This document shows positions 45,741 to 56,150 of a stretch of 64,000 bases of DNA, piece by piece. This stretch comes from Alkaliphilus sp. B6464 (GTDB taxonomy: Bacteria > Bacillota > Clostridia > Peptostreptococcales > Natronincolaceae), in the NCBI RefSeq assembly GCF_018141165.1, contig NZ_CP058557.1, forward strand, positions 3,286,001-3,350,000. The letters run 5' to 3'. The stretch's first letter is position 1. Each line of letters starts with the position of its first letter. The translations under genes were made by a program, and so were the position numbers. Under the pieces are notes generated by a model, which did no database searches, was not told where the DNA came from, and saw nothing but the letters and a program-made list of their open reading frames with translations.

Positions 45741-45888
45741 TAAAAAAATTTGTCTGATACTGTCGTATTGGCTCATGGCCCACCTTAAATTAATTCTAAA
45801 TTTTCAAGTGCTTAAAATATTATCAACATCCTACTTCTTTTAAAACTTTAGATAGTTAAGAAGTTTATACTTTCTTATAGTATAAAAA
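45741..45888. repeat. Structured 150-bp intergenic repeat, copy 2
   Basis: Matches 34611-34760 throughout. The hairpin here reads TGATAC-TGTC-GTATTG, keeping all base pairs in the plus strand through one A-T/G-C exchange and two G-T wobbles. It lies between nth and the FtsA-like gene on the minus strand. Confidence 0.75.
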
Positions 45889-45923
45889 AACCTCTAACTA
45901 AGTTTAGTTTAGAGGTTTTTTGT
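45886..45923 (-). terminator. Terminator of nth
   Basis: AAAAACCTCTAAACTAAACTTAGTTAGAGGTTTTTTT: a perfect CCTCTAA/TTAGAGG stem with T-run, 21 bases after the nth stop. It abuts repeat copy 2. Confidence 0.85.
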
Positions 45924-45943
45924 TTGATCATAACATATTTTTT

Positions 45944-46576
45944 CTATTTTGTTATTTCCTTGTAATATTTACAATACTCTTTTATAATGCAATCCTTACA
46001 GTTTGGATTTCTTGCATAGCAGCATCTTCTACCATGAAATATTAAAAGATGATGAGCTAAGCTCCATAATTTCTTATCTATAGCTTTTTGTAGTTGAATT
46101 TCTGTATCCAATACATTTTCCGCATTAGCCAATCCTATTCTATTAGATACTCTAAAAACATGCGTATCTACTGCTATGGAAGGTACACCAAAGGCATTAC
46201 TTAGAACTACATTGGCTGTTTTTCTACCAGCACCTGCCAAAGACATTATACCCTCCATTGTGTTTGGGACCTCTCCATTAAACTTTTCGGTTAATTGCCT
46301 ACACATTAAAAGAATGTGTCTAGCTTTATTTCTATATAGGCCAATTTGTTTAATTTTATCCTCCAGCTCATTCTGTGTTAATAGTAGAAAATCATTTACT
46401 GTAGGATATTCCTTAAATAAATCCTTAGTTACTTCATTAACCTTTTTATCTGTAGTTTGTGCAGATAAAATTGTGGCTACCAGTAACTGAAACGGTGTTT
46501 CATAATCAAGCTCACATTTTGCATCAGGATACTCCTTCATTAAAAGCTCTATTACATTTTTAGTTCTAGCATTCAT
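45944..46576 (-). CDS. nth: Endonuclease III
   Basis: A 210-residue DNA glycosylase/AP lyase that removes oxidised pyrimidines. Helix-hairpin-helix MSLAGAGRKTANVV carries the catalytic lysine, AVDTHVFRVSNR the catalytic aspartate, and the C-terminal CX6CX2CX5C (CYARNPNCKDCIIKEYC) binds a [4Fe-4S] cluster. ATG 46576. Monocistronic. Confidence 0.96.
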   Translation of the reverse strand: MNARTKNVIELLMKEYPDAKCELDYETPFQLLVATILSAQTTDKKVNEVTKDLFKEYPTVNDFLLLTQNELEDKIKQIGLYRNKARHILLMCRQLTEKFNGEVPNTMEGIMSLAGAGRKTANVVLSNAFGVPSIAVDTHVFRVSNRIGLANAENVLDTEIQLQKAIDKKLWSLAHHLLIFHGRRCCYARNPNCKDCIIKEYCKYYKEITK

Positions 46577-46736
46577 ATGTCTTCTCCCCCAACAAATTTT
46601 ATCTTCGATGTATTACTAAGTCTCCCAGCTGTGTAATCGGAAGATAAAGCACTACATCCTTAAAACAAGTGAAAATATGGTTCAGATAGAGTTAAAACTC
46701 CATATGAATCAAGTCTTCTTTATCAAATAGATATGT

Positions 46737-49700
46737 TTAAATTTTAGTATCATCTAATACAGAGTATATAATAGGAATTACAATTAAAGTTAGCAGCGTA
46801 GACAAAGTAAGTCCCCCGATTACTACTACTGCCAAGGGAGCTTGTACTTCTGCACCATCTCCAGCAGCTAACGCTAGCGGAATTAATCCTAAAACAGTAG
46901 TTAATGTTGTCATCATAATTGGTCTTAGCCTAGTTGTACCGGATAATATTATCGCATCTATCTTTTCCATTCCTTTTGATCTTAATATATTTATATAATC
47001 TATTAGAACTATGCCATTATTAACAACAATACCAGCAAGTACAATAGCTCCAATTACTGCAGGTACACTAATTGGGAGTCTTGCGAAAAATAGACCAATA
47101 ATACCTCCAGTAAAGGCTAAGGGCACAGAAAGCATAATTATAAATGGATATAGAAAGGATTGAAATTGAGATGCTAATATCATATATACCAAAAATATGG
47201 CTAGAATAACAGCTAAAGTTAAGCTTTTATAAGCTTCGTCTAATTGTTCTTTTTGACCTCTAAATTCATATGTATATCCATTCGGAAATCTATATTCTTC
47301 TAGCTTCTCTTTAATATCAACTATTACACCATTTAAATCCCTATTAAATGTACTAGCACTTACTGTAATTCCCCTTACCTGATCAGTTCTTCTAATAGTA
47401 CTCGGTCCCTGAGAATATTGAATTTCTGCAATTTGCTCCAGTGGCATATTTATGCCTACAGGTGTTGGAATACTAATGAGCTTAAAGCTAGATAAACTAT
47501 TCTTCAAGTAATCTTCTCCAGTCAAAACAACATTAATATCCCTACCTTCTATCCTCAACCTTGTAGCCGTTATTCCTGTTAAAATATTTCTAATGGTAGA
47601 TGCGACATGAGCAGTTGTAAGTCCATAGGTCGATGCTATATCTCGTTTTAATTTTACCTCCATTTGAGGTCTTCCATCTATAAAATTAGATTTTACTTCC
47701 CTAGTACCTTTAACAGATTCTACAATATTAATAGCATCTTGGGAAATAATCTTTAATATTTCTAAGTCTTGCCCTCTAATTTCTAATTCCACATCGGAAC
47801 CGCCTGTCCCAAAACCCATAGTCGATGAAATTGTTGAGATAGACATGGTCGCTCCCGGAATCTTAGATAGCCTGTTTCGTATGCTATCAATTATTTCCTC
47901 GGTACTGGTACTCCTTTTTCTATATGACATTAGTCTAGCATTCACTGTGGCAGTGTTAGATTTAGTGCCATATAAATTTAAGTTCCCATCTCCTCCACCT
48001 ATATTAGTAAATACCCTTTCGATATCTTTATTTTCTCTTAATACACTTTCTACATTATCAACTATTTTTTCGGTTTGCTCTAATGTTGCTCCATAAGGTA
48101 ATCTTATATCTACTGTGAAGCTGCCATCATCAAAGCTTGGAAAAAATTCAACTCCTATAAAAAAAGCTAGGCTTAGGGAAGTAACAAATATAATTAGAGT
48201 AGTGAATACTATCAATCTTACATGAGAAAGTGACCATTGAAGTAATTCACTATATTTTTCACTACATATATTAAAAAATTTATTAAATGATATTAACCAT
48301 CTATTTTTACCTAATGGCTTTTCTGCTTGATTTTTAAACAATTTAGAGCACAACATAGGGACTAATGTTAATGAAACTATCAAAGAAGCTAACAAGGAAA
48401 ATGAAACCGTTAAGGCTAGTTCCTTAAATATTTCCGCTGTAACACCTTCCACGAAAGCAATTGGAAGAAATACCGCTACCGTTGTAAATGTAGATGCAGA
48501 AACTGACATAGCTACTTCTTCAGCCCCTCTTATTGCAGCATCAAACGCAGTATATCCATCCTCTTTATACCGATATATATTTTCCAACACAACTATTCCA
48601 TTATCTACAAGCATTCCTACACCTAGGGCAAAACCACCTAAGGATAATAAATTTAATGTAATTCCAGAAAAGTACATTAGTATAAATGTTGCAATAATTG
48701 AAATTGGTATGGCTATGGCAATAACTAATGTAGTTTTTATATTTCCCATAAATAAGTATAAAATAATACTCGCCAGTATACCGCCGTATAAAGCGGTTGT
48801 GCCCACATTCATAATAGCACTCTTAATAAATTTAGATTGGTCAATAGCTGATTCTATATCTATATCTGGTAGCTCATCTTGTATTAACTGTATCTCTTTA
48901 TTAATTAGGTTGGATACTTGAACTGTATTAGAAATAGATTGCTTCTGAATAGTAATTCTTACACTACTCTTTCCATCAACCTTAGCTATTTCTTCAATCT
49001 CTTTATTATTTAATTCAACAGTTGCTAAATCGCTTAAAGTAACTTTTTTTCCAGTAGGTAACATTATAGGAAGGCTTTTTATTTCATCTAAGCTTTCAAA
49101 TTCTCCTGTAGTACGGATTAATATTTTCTCATCATCTTCTTTTATCTCTCCACCTGGCAGATTAATGTTTTCTGACCTTAATAGTGCAGTTAATTGCTCT
49201 ATAGTTATTTTGTTTGCACTTAAACGATCTATATCTAGCTTAATTTGTACGACCTTCTCGTAACCTCCACTAATTGTTATTGAAGCTACCCCTTGTAATC
49301 TCTCTAATCTGGGTCTTATTTGATATTCTGTTATTTCTTGCATCTTGCTTAAATCATCGTATCCACTAATTGCTAATACCATAATAGGCATTGCATTAGG
49401 ATCTATCTTAAGTACCATAGGGTCTGAAATGTCTTCTGGTAAAAATCCCGTAATTAAATCTATTTTTTCTCTCATTTGCAAAGTAGCAAAATCCATATCA
49501 GTACCTCGATTAAATTCTACAGTAACAATCGATATACCTTCACTGGATGAGGATGAAATACGTTTTACATTATGTACAGTACTCACAGCTTCTTCAATAG
49601 GCTTTGTAACCATATTTTCGATTTCAAAGGGTCCTGATCCCAAATATTGTGTACTAACAACAGCAATAGGTACATTCATTTTAGGCAGCAGGTCCATCGA

Positions 49701-49796
49701 TAATTTAAATAAGGAAACTCCACCCAAAAGTATAATAACCGCCATAACCATAAATACAGATATAGGTCTCTTAACTGCCAAACTAGAGATTTTCAT
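46737..49796 (-). CDS. RND-family efflux transporter (AcrB/HAE1-like)
   Basis: A 1019-residue inner-membrane pump with twelve helices and two large extracytoplasmic loops. It has the N-terminal VKRPISVFMVMAVIILLGG, the proton relay region LGVGMLVDNGIVVLENIYRY and the second-half DYINILRSKG, typical of the HAE1/AcrB families found in Gram-positive Clostridia. ATG 49796 (MKISSLAVKRP) is preferred because AGAGGTGAGG precedes it. It overlaps the adaptor gene by 14 bases. It works with that adaptor; no outer-membrane channel is expected in a Gram-positive cell. Confidence 0.93.
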   Translation of the reverse strand: MKISSLAVKRPISVFMVMAVIILLGGVSLFKLSMDLLPKMNVPIAVVSTQYLGSGPFEIENMVTKPIEEAVSTVHNVKRISSSSSEGISIVTVEFNRGTDMDFATLQMREKIDLITGFLPEDISDPMVLKIDPNAMPIMVLAISGYDDLSKMQEITEYQIRPRLERLQGVASITISGGYEKVVQIKLDIDRLSANKITIEQLTALLRSENINLPGGEIKEDDEKILIRTTGEFESLDEIKSLPIMLPTGKKVTLSDLATVELNNKEIEEIAKVDGKSSVRITIQKQSISNTVQVSNLINKEIQLIQDELPDIDIESAIDQSKFIKSAIMNVGTTALYGGILASIILYLFMGNIKTTLVIAIAIPISIIATFILMYFSGITLNLLSLGGFALGVGMLVDNGIVVLENIYRYKEDGYTAFDAAIRGAEEVAMSVSASTFTTVAVFLPIAFVEGVTAEIFKELALTVSFSLLASLIVSLTLVPMLCSKLFKNQAEKPLGKNRWLISFNKFFNICSEKYSELLQWSLSHVRLIVFTTLIIFVTSLSLAFFIGVEFFPSFDDGSFTVDIRLPYGATLEQTEKIVDNVESVLRENKDIERVFTNIGGGDGNLNLYGTKSNTATVNARLMSYRKRSTSTEEIIDSIRNRLSKIPGATMSISTISSTMGFGTGGSDVELEIRGQDLEILKIISQDAINIVESVKGTREVKSNFIDGRPQMEVKLKRDIASTYGLTTAHVASTIRNILTGITATRLRIEGRDINVVLTGEDYLKNSLSSFKLISIPTPVGINMPLEQIAEIQYSQGPSTIRRTDQVRGITVSASTFNRDLNGVIVDIKEKLEEYRFPNGYTYEFRGQKEQLDEAYKSLTLAVILAIFLVYMILASQFQSFLYPFIIMLSVPLAFTGGIIGLFFARLPISVPAVIGAIVLAGIVVNNGIVLIDYINILRSKGMEKIDAIILSGTTRLRPIMMTTLTTVLGLIPLALAAGDGAEVQAPLAVVVIGGLTLSTLLTLIVIPIIYSVLDDTKI

Positions 49797-50922
49797 TTTC
49801 CTCACCTCTTACTATGATGACTGCTCCTCTATCTTTAACAAATTGCTGACCTTTTGTAACTATTTTTTCTCCTTCGTTTAGTCCATTTACGACTTCCACA
49901 TCTCCCCCATCATCTATTCCAATATCTACTTTTCTACGATATACTCTGTTATTCTGTTCTACAAAAACATATTTCCCTTTACTATCCTCCAATACAGCCG
50001 ATTTAGGAATAACTGTAACTGAATCTTTTTTATCAAGCTCTATTAAAATATTACTAAATGCGCCTACCCAAGATTTCTTATCTTTGTTAGGAATTTCTAT
50101 TTCCAATAGATATAAGTTACTTGATAAATCTGGAATTGGACTTAAATTACTAATCCTTCCATTAAATTTAGTATCATCCACATCAACCATTACCATCTGC
50201 CCTTCTTTTAAAGACTCAAATAAAGATTTTGGAATATTAACCGATGCCTTTAAATTTTCTATATTAGTTATAACCATTGCTGCTTGTGTACCTAATACTG
50301 GTTGATTTTCATTTATATTTATTTGAGAAACATATCCACTGATTGGTGAATAATATTCCATTTCTTTTAACTGACTCAGTGCAGCTGAATACGCCATCCT
50401 AGCTTGTTCAACCTGATTTATTGCTACTGCTAAAATACTTTCTTTATCTTGCTGAGGTATAAATGGTATTTGTAGTCCTCCAATAGCCTTGTTTCTGTAC
50501 ATTGCTTCTACAGCTTGTAAAGAATTTGTCTCATTCGCTTCTTCGTATCGACTTTTTTGTTCCTCATAGTTTTTTCTAGCTAAATCGTAAGCCTGCTTAG
50601 ATTGTTCTATCTGTGTTCTAATCATAGATTTATCTAGCTCAAACAAAAAATCTCCTTTTGTTACAGCATCTCCTATGTTAACCCTTATATTTGTAACATT
50701 AAGCCCTGGAGTTTTAGCAAGTATAATTGCATTTTCCTTAGGCTGTAGATATGTGTTTAATGCCACATTCTTTGAAATGCTTTTCTTTTTAACTTCTATT
50801 ACTTCTACAGCTACTTCTTTCTCTCCATTGTCTGATACCTTCATTTGACATCCAGATAGTATAATATTAATCATAATTAGCATAATAGTATATTTAAATA
50901 AAGCATCCACCTTTTTCTCCAT
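49783..50922 (-). CDS. RND efflux adaptor lipoprotein (MFP/HlyD family)
   Basis: A 379-residue membrane fusion protein with lipobox LSGC (about residues 22-25) after a short hydrophobic segment, a lipoyl-like hairpin (NVTNIRVNIGDAVTKGDFLF, YYSPISGYVSQININENQPV) around a coiled coil (about 100-180: QIEQSKQAYDLARKNYEEQK), and beta-barrel/MP domains. First gene of the pump operon. ATG 50922 with GGAAGGGG. Confidence 0.9.
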   Translation of the reverse strand: MEKKVDALFKYTIMLIMINIILSGCQMKVSDNGEKEVAVEVIEVKKKSISKNVALNTYLQPKENAIILAKTPGLNVTNIRVNIGDAVTKGDFLFELDKSMIRTQIEQSKQAYDLARKNYEEQKSRYEEANETNSLQAVEAMYRNKAIGGLQIPFIPQQDKESILAVAINQVEQARMAYSAALSQLKEMEYYSPISGYVSQININENQPVLGTQAAMVITNIENLKASVNIPKSLFESLKEGQMVMVDVDDTKFNGRISNLSPIPDLSSNLYLLEIEIPNKDKKSWVGAFSNILIELDKKDSVTVIPKSAVLEDSKGKYVFVEQNNRVYRRKVDIGIDDGGDVEVVNGLNEGEKIVTKGQQFVKDRGAVIIVRGEENENL

Positions 50923-51001
50923 GCCATACCCCTTCCAACAACATTTTTATATTTTAAATATGTCCAAGTTAGGAAAAATTTAAACTGTTTGGTTGTTGGA
51001 C

Positions 51002-51044
51002 AAAAAATGAGCAGAGAGTTTAGCTAACTCTCTGCCCATTTTTT
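51002..51044 (-). terminator. Terminator of kbl
   Basis: AAAAATGGGCAGAGAGTTAGCTAAACTCTCTGCTCATTTTTT: a 16-bp stem with T-run 5 bases after the kbl stop. Confidence 0.9.
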
Positions 51045-51048
51045 AATC

Positions 51049-52236
51049 TTATAATAAATTCATTTCTTCTCCAACTTTTTTGAAGACTTCTACAGCTCTA
51101 TCCAATTGATCTTTTGTATGACCTGCAGTTACCATACATCTTAATCTGCCTGTTCCCTTCGGTACTGTTGGGAATACAATAGCAGAAACAAATACACCGT
51201 TTTCTAATAATTTTCTACTAAACTCCATTGTTTTAGCTTCATCACCAATAATTACTGGAGTAATTGGTGTCTGGCTATTTCCAATATTAAATCCTAACTG
51301 GCTAATTTTTTGTTTAAAGTATTTTGCATTGTCCCAAAGTTTATCTGTATATTCTGTTGTAGTCATTAACATGTTAATAGCTTCTGTAATTGCACCAACT
51401 GCAGCTGGAGGTAAGGATGTACTAAATAGCAAAGGTCTACCTCTATGGCTTAACCAATCTCTCATTGTTTCACTACCTGCAACATATCCTCCAACTACAC
51501 CTATTGCCTTTGAAAGTGTTCCTATTGTAAAGTCTATTCTTCCATGAAGTCCAAAGTGGTCTACTGTACCCCTTCCACTTTCTCCAAGTACACCAGAACC
51601 ATGAGCGTCATCTACATATGTCATAGCACTATACTTTTCAGCTAGCTCTACTATTTCAGGCAATGGAGCAATGTCTCCGTCCATACTAAATACACCATCT
51701 GTAATAATTAACATATTTCTGTATTTATCTTTATTTTCTTTTAAAACTGTTTCTAAATGGTTCATATCGGCATGTTTAAATACAGTTTTATCAGCTCTAC
51801 TTAATCTAGCACCATCAATAATACTAGCATGGTTTAGCTCATCAGATATGATTAAATCGCCCTTTTCAGTTATAGCCTGAATAGTCCCTGCATTGCAGTT
51901 AAAACCAGATTGGTAGGTCATAACTGCTTCTTCTCTTTTAAATTCTGCAAGTTTCCTGTCTAATTCTTCGTGAATATCCATATTTCCAACGATAGTTCTT
52001 ACAGCTCCTGAACCTACACCATACTTTTCTACCGCTTCAATAGTAGCTTTTTTAAGTCTAGGATGATTCGCAAAACCTAAGTAGTTGTTGGAAGATAGGT
52101 TGATTACCTTTTTTCCATTTAAAATACATTCCGCTTCATTGGCTCCACCTAGTATAGGTAGTTTACGATAAACTCCTTGATCTTTTAATTCTTGGATTTT
52201 TTCCTTTAAAAAGCTTAATTCATGAACATTCGACAT
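51049..52236 (-). CDS. kbl: Glycine C-acetyltransferase (2-amino-3-ketobutyrate CoA ligase)
   Basis: A 395-residue PLP-dependent alpha-oxoamine synthase. It cleaves 2-amino-3-ketobutyrate with CoA into glycine and acetyl-CoA, the second step of threonine breakdown via threonine dehydrogenase. The PLP lysine is in [15 protein letters not shown] (about residue 240), with the [15 protein letters not shown] and [11 protein letters not shown] motifs. AAGGAGG before ATG 52236. No tdh gene is next to it. Supplies glycine that the glycine reductase operon can use. Distinguishing it from AONS (BioF) relies on overall resemblance and the absence of biotin genes. Confidence 0.9.
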   Translation of the reverse strand: MSNVHELSFLKEKIQELKDQGVYRKLPILGGANEAECILNGKKVINLSSNNYLGFANHPRLKKATIEAVEKYGVGSGAVRTIVGNMDIHEELDRKLAEFKREEAVMTYQSGFNCNAGTIQAITEKGDLIISDELNHASIIDGARLSRADKTVFKHADMNHLETVLKENKDKYRNMLIITDGVFSMDGDIAPLPEIVELAEKYSAMTYVDDAHGSGVLGESGRGTVDHFGLHGRIDFTIGTLSKAIGVVGGYVAGSETMRDWLSHRGRPLLFSTSLPPAAVGAITEAINMLMTTTEYTDKLWDNAKYFKQKISQLGFNIGNSQTPITPVIIGDEAKTMEFSRKLLENGVFVSAIVFPTVPKGTGRLRCMVTAGHTKDQLDRAVEVFKKVGEEMNLL

Positions 52237-52592
52237 AAATTATACCTCCTTTTGTAAATATATACCCAATATAACAAAGGCTTCTAACAAAGCTTTTTAA
52301 ACCAAAGAAGTCTTTGTCCTAACGCATTTTATGAAAAGTGTATATTAAGAAATATTGTACTCTCCTATGCGTTATAAAGTATCTACTAAAATAAATAAAT
52401 TAAACTTATTTGCCAAAAATAAATTATGTAATCACAATATATTATACAACATATTAATATAAACTCCTGCTTTATATTGGAAAAATTTCAAAGTTGTAAT
52501 TTTCAGATTTTAATAAACAGTATTTGGAAAGTATGCTTTTCTAGACTATAAAAAAGGAAGGTTTTATCCCTCCCTCATAACACAAGCTACTA
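52237..52592. other. Intergenic stretch with a leader hairpin for kbl
   Basis: ACAAAGgCTTCT (52274-52285) and AGAAGtCTTTGT (52306-52317) form a 12-bp stem with one non-pairing position around a 20-base loop. This lies in the presumed 5' leader of kbl. Bases 52318-52549 are AT-rich and I see no gene or known motif there. Confidence 0.45.
52550..52578 (-). terminator. Terminator of the Lon-like protease gene
   Basis: GGGAGGGATAAAACCTTCCTTTTTT on the minus strand, 15 bases after the stop of the protease gene. Confidence 0.7.
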
Positions 52593-54947
52593 TTATTTAT
52601 TGTTTTTATTATCTACCACAGTTTTTAGTCTTTCCTCTACTATTTTATAAACCTCTTCTGCTGGTCTATCTGTTAATATTTCTATTCCTTCATCTACATG
52701 CTTAACAGCATAAATATGGAATTTACCTGCCTTAACAGCTTCTACAACCTCGTCTCTTAGCATTAAGTCTCCAATATTTTGGTGAGGTATTATTACTCCT
52801 TGATCTCCAGTTAAACCCTTTCTATAACAAAGTTTGAAAAACCCCTCTATCTTTTCAGTAACTCCACCTACTGGCTGTATAAAACCTTTTTGGTTTACGG
52901 ATCCTGTTACTGCTATATTTTGTTTAAGCGGAAGTTTTGCAATACTTGACAATAATCCGTACAGTTCTGCACTCGAAGCACTATCCCCATCTACTCCACC
53001 ATAAGACTGCTCGAAGCAAATCCTAGCTGATAGATTAAATACATCATCTTGTGCAAATTTTTCTAGTAAAAAACCTGTTAGAATCATTATACCTTTATCA
53101 TAAATATCTCCACTTAAATTTGCCTCACGCTCAATATTAATAATATTTCCTTTACCTTTACTGGTTGTAACTGTAATTACACTAGGCTTTCCAAACATAT
53201 ACTCTCCTATGCTAATTACCGATAGTCCATTAACAACCCCTATTTTACTTCCTTTAGCATCTATTAATATTTTTCCTTGTTCAAACATTTCTAAAACATT
53301 TTCTTCATATTGATTTAATCTCTCCCATTTCTTATCTACAGCATGCTTAACATGTGTACCAGAAACCACAGCAGATTTTTCTAATTGTGCCCATTGATTT
53401 GCTTCTATAATAATTTCAATAATTTTATTAAATCTTGTGGAAAACTTTGTTTGACTACCTATTAGTCTTGAGCTATATTCCATAAGTTCAGCTACAGCTT
53501 TTTTATCAAATGAGAGCAAACCTTCATTTTGTGTATAGCAGCTAATAAAACTTATCATCTTCTGCTCATTTTCATCATTTCTTTTCATATCATCATTAAA
53601 ATCCACTAATATTTTAAAGTACTTTTCAAAATCCTCATCATACCGATAAAGCAAATGATATAGGTAGCTACTTCCGATTAAAATAACTTTTAAGTTTATA
53701 GGTATAGGCTCTAACTTCATAGAAGATACTTCTCCTATTCCCAGCTGACTACCCATGCTTTCTACAGTAACTTCTTTAGTTTGTAATATTCTCTTTAAAG
53801 TTTCCCAAGCGTATGGATTACTTAATAGCTGACTTGCTTGTATTATCAAGTATCCACCATTAGCTATTTGAATAGCACCAGGCTTAACTAAAAGAAAATC
53901 TGTTCTTAAGCTCCCATTAACATTTTCATATTCAATTTTTCCTACTAAATTATTCAAAGTAGGATTAAATTCCATAATTACAGGAGCGCCTTCTGTATTA
54001 CTATTGTCTACAAATAAGTTAACTTTGTACTTTTTAATAACATCTTCATTTTCTGCAGTCTTAATAGTTATAATTTCGTCATCCTCATCGACTTCCTCTG
54101 AATAAAAGTAAAATATATTTTCAATAATATCACTTTCTACTTTTTTTAAATAATTGTGTACATTTTCGCATTGATTATACTTCTTAAATAGTTCATTTAT
54201 TAAGGGCTTTATAACATATATACCTACCTTCATTTCTAATTGAAGTAGTTTCTTTTTTGCTACTCGCTCTAGCTTTTTAACCTGACTCAGAATATCAAGG
54301 GCAGCCTCATGTATTTCTTCTAATTGTTTTTCTAGTTGCTCTTTAACTTCTTCATCTAATTCATCTAATTTATCCTCTGATATTTCATTTTCTTCATATA
54401 TTGGAGTAAAAACAAAACCCGTAGTTGTACTCTTAAGTATAAAATGTTTTTCCTTCGAATAACTAGATAGATATTGAATAAGCTTGTTTTTTTGTTCCTG
54501 ATACTCTTTAATAATTTCATTTCTTTGTTTTTCATAATCTACACTATTAAAAGCCCTTGGAACTTGTATTAACAATTCTTCGATGAGCTCATCCATATCC
54601 TTTTTAAATATTCTTCCCATACCGGCTGGTAAACTTAAAGCCTCTATTTTACCTTTAGAATCAAAATTATATACATAGCACCAGTCAACTGGAACTTTCT
54701 GACTTTGTGACTTCTTTTCTACGACCTTTTTAGCATAGCTAGTTCTACCTGTACCCTTTGCTCCACTAATATAAATATTATAACTTGGATGATCTATCCC
54801 AAGGCCAAATTCCATTGCTTCTTCAGCTCTTTCTTGCCCCATTATACCTACCAAGCAAGGTATCTCATCTGTAGTATCAAATTTAAAATTAGTTAGATCA
54901 CAATACTTTTTTAATTGTCTATATGATAATTTACAGTAATTCTGCAT
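52593..54947 (-). CDS. Lon-family ATP-dependent protease
   Basis: A 784-residue Lon-like protein lacking the classic LAN domain. Residues 40-400: an AAA/AAA_32-type ATPase with Walker A SGAKGTGRTSYA. Residues 560-770: Lon protease domain with catalytic Ser in VDGDSASSAELYG and Lys in GGVTEKIEGFF. ATG 54947 (MQNYCKLSYRQLKKYC) is preferred because GGGAGGGAG lies just upstream; the longer frame from 55001 lacks an RBS. It is like the Lon-type protease of thermophiles/YcbZ group. Follows queG by 63 bases and is probably in one operon with lepB and queG. Confidence 0.9.
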   Translation of the reverse strand: MQNYCKLSYRQLKKYCDLTNFKFDTTDEIPCLVGIMGQERAEEAMEFGLGIDHPSYNIYISGAKGTGRTSYAKKVVEKKSQSQKVPVDWCYVYNFDSKGKIEALSLPAGMGRIFKKDMDELIEELLIQVPRAFNSVDYEKQRNEIIKEYQEQKNKLIQYLSSYSKEKHFILKSTTTGFVFTPIYEENEISEDKLDELDEEVKEQLEKQLEEIHEAALDILSQVKKLERVAKKKLLQLEMKVGIYVIKPLINELFKKYNQCENVHNYLKKVESDIIENIFYFYSEEVDEDDEIITIKTAENEDVIKKYKVNLFVDNSNTEGAPVIMEFNPTLNNLVGKIEYENVNGSLRTDFLLVKPGAIQIANGGYLIIQASQLLSNPYAWETLKRILQTKEVTVESMGSQLGIGEVSSMKLEPIPINLKVILIGSSYLYHLLYRYDEDFEKYFKILVDFNDDMKRNDENEQKMISFISCYTQNEGLLSFDKKAVAELMEYSSRLIGSQTKFSTRFNKIIEIIIEANQWAQLEKSAVVSGTHVKHAVDKKWERLNQYEENVLEMFEQGKILIDAKGSKIGVVNGLSVISIGEYMFGKPSVITVTTSKGKGNIINIEREANLSGDIYDKGIMILTGFLLEKFAQDDVFNLSARICFEQSYGGVDGDSASSAELYGLLSSIAKLPLKQNIAVTGSVNQKGFIQPVGGVTEKIEGFFKLCYRKGLTGDQGVIIPHQNIGDLMLRDEVVEAVKAGKFHIYAVKHVDEGIEILTDRPAEEVYKIVEERLKTVVDNKNNK

Positions 54948-55010
54948 CAATCTCCCTCCCTTATTAGATAGCTTCATTATTATCCTATTCAGGAGGGACA
55001 CTTTGCTACA

Positions 55011-56138
55011 CTATTTATTATAATATTTATTCAAATACATATTTATGGTTTCTAGTACATCTTGTTCCTTTTCACTATCCTTAATGCTATCCATTAGCTC
55101 TACAGCCACTTTAGGATTAATATTATATAAAGCCCATATTGTTATTTTTCTAATATCTGGTCTTACATCCTTCAGCATAGGTATTAAATAAGGTATAGCT
55201 TCTTTATCTTTGTAATTTCCTAGAGCAATTATTGCATTTCTCTGTAATATTTTTTTCCCTCTCCATCCTGATGCATTTTCCTTGAAAAGCGAATTGTACT
55301 CTTTATTAGATAATTTAAGTAATGGTATTAAATCAACTTTATAAGGAAGATCATCAGGTATAAATGCCTTAGTCGTCATTTCCTTAATGTCTATGTTATG
55401 AGGGCAAACATTTTGACATATGTCACATCCATATATTTTATTGTTAATTATTGATAATGTTACCTCTGGAATTTCTCTTTTTTGTTGTAGTACATTAGAT
55501 AAGCATTTATTAGCATTAAATTCATAAGGACCTTCTATAGCTGACGTAGGACAGTTTTTAATACATAAATTACACCCTAAACAGCTTACATGATTTAAAG
55601 GCTTGTCCTCTTTAATTGGAAGATTTGTTATCATATATCCTAAAAATATCCAAGATCCAAAGTTATCATTTATAATTGCCGAATTATAGCCATAAAATCC
55701 TATACCAGCCCGGTTTGCTAAATATCTATCTACTAAAGGCCCTGTATCTACAAAGGTCTTATACTCAAATCTATCATATTTATCAGAAATAAAGTGTGCT
55801 AACTTTTCTAGCTTGCTCTTTAGTACTATATGGTAGTCTTGCCCCCAAGCTGTTCTAGCTAGTTCACCGTAAAACTGTGGGTTTTCATCGCGACCTACCT
55901 TCTCATCTTTTATATAATAGGACATGGCAATAACTATAATAGATTTAGCACTATCTAAAGTTCTTTTAGGGTCAATCCTTAGCTCAATATCCTCTTCTTC
56001 AAAACCAGATAAATTGCCTTTTTCTTTACGTTCTACTAATATTTTTTTCAAATCCTCAAAGGGCTTAGCATCTGTAAATCCAATTAAATCTATCCCTATA
56101 TCTTTCGAATAAGATATAATTTTTTCCTTTAGGTCCAT
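55011..56138 (-). CDS. queG: Epoxyqueuosine reductase
   Basis: A 375-residue cobalamin- and Fe-S-dependent enzyme converting epoxyqueuosine to queuosine in tRNA. Motifs: N-terminal RDIGIDLIGFTDAKPF-like region, two [4Fe-4S] clusters (CLGCNLCIKNCPTSA and CDICQNVCPHN), and a C-terminal HEAT-repeat stretch (about 290-370: GNYKDKEAIPYLIPMLKDVR). Requires B12, which links it to the btuFCD genes. Between lepB and the Lon gene. Confidence 0.93.
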   Translation of the reverse strand: MDLKEKIISYSKDIGIDLIGFTDAKPFEDLKKILVERKEKGNLSGFEEEDIELRIDPKRTLDSAKSIIVIAMSYYIKDEKVGRDENPQFYGELARTAWGQDYHIVLKSKLEKLAHFISDKYDRFEYKTFVDTGPLVDRYLANRAGIGFYGYNSAIINDNFGSWIFLGYMITNLPIKEDKPLNHVSCLGCNLCIKNCPTSAIEGPYEFNANKCLSNVLQQKREIPEVTLSIINNKIYGCDICQNVCPHNIDIKEMTTKAFIPDDLPYKVDLIPLLKLSNKEYNSLFKENASGWRGKKILQRNAIIALGNYKDKEAIPYLIPMLKDVRPDIRKITIWALYNINPKVAVELMDSIKDSEKEQDVLETINMYLNKYYNK

Positions 56139-56150
56139 TAATTTTCCCCC

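Noticed and set aside
52530-52560. Third copy of the 150-bp repeat
   Set aside because: Only about 20 bases near a TAGTCTA motif resemble the repeat, and the site is explained by the terminator of the protease gene.
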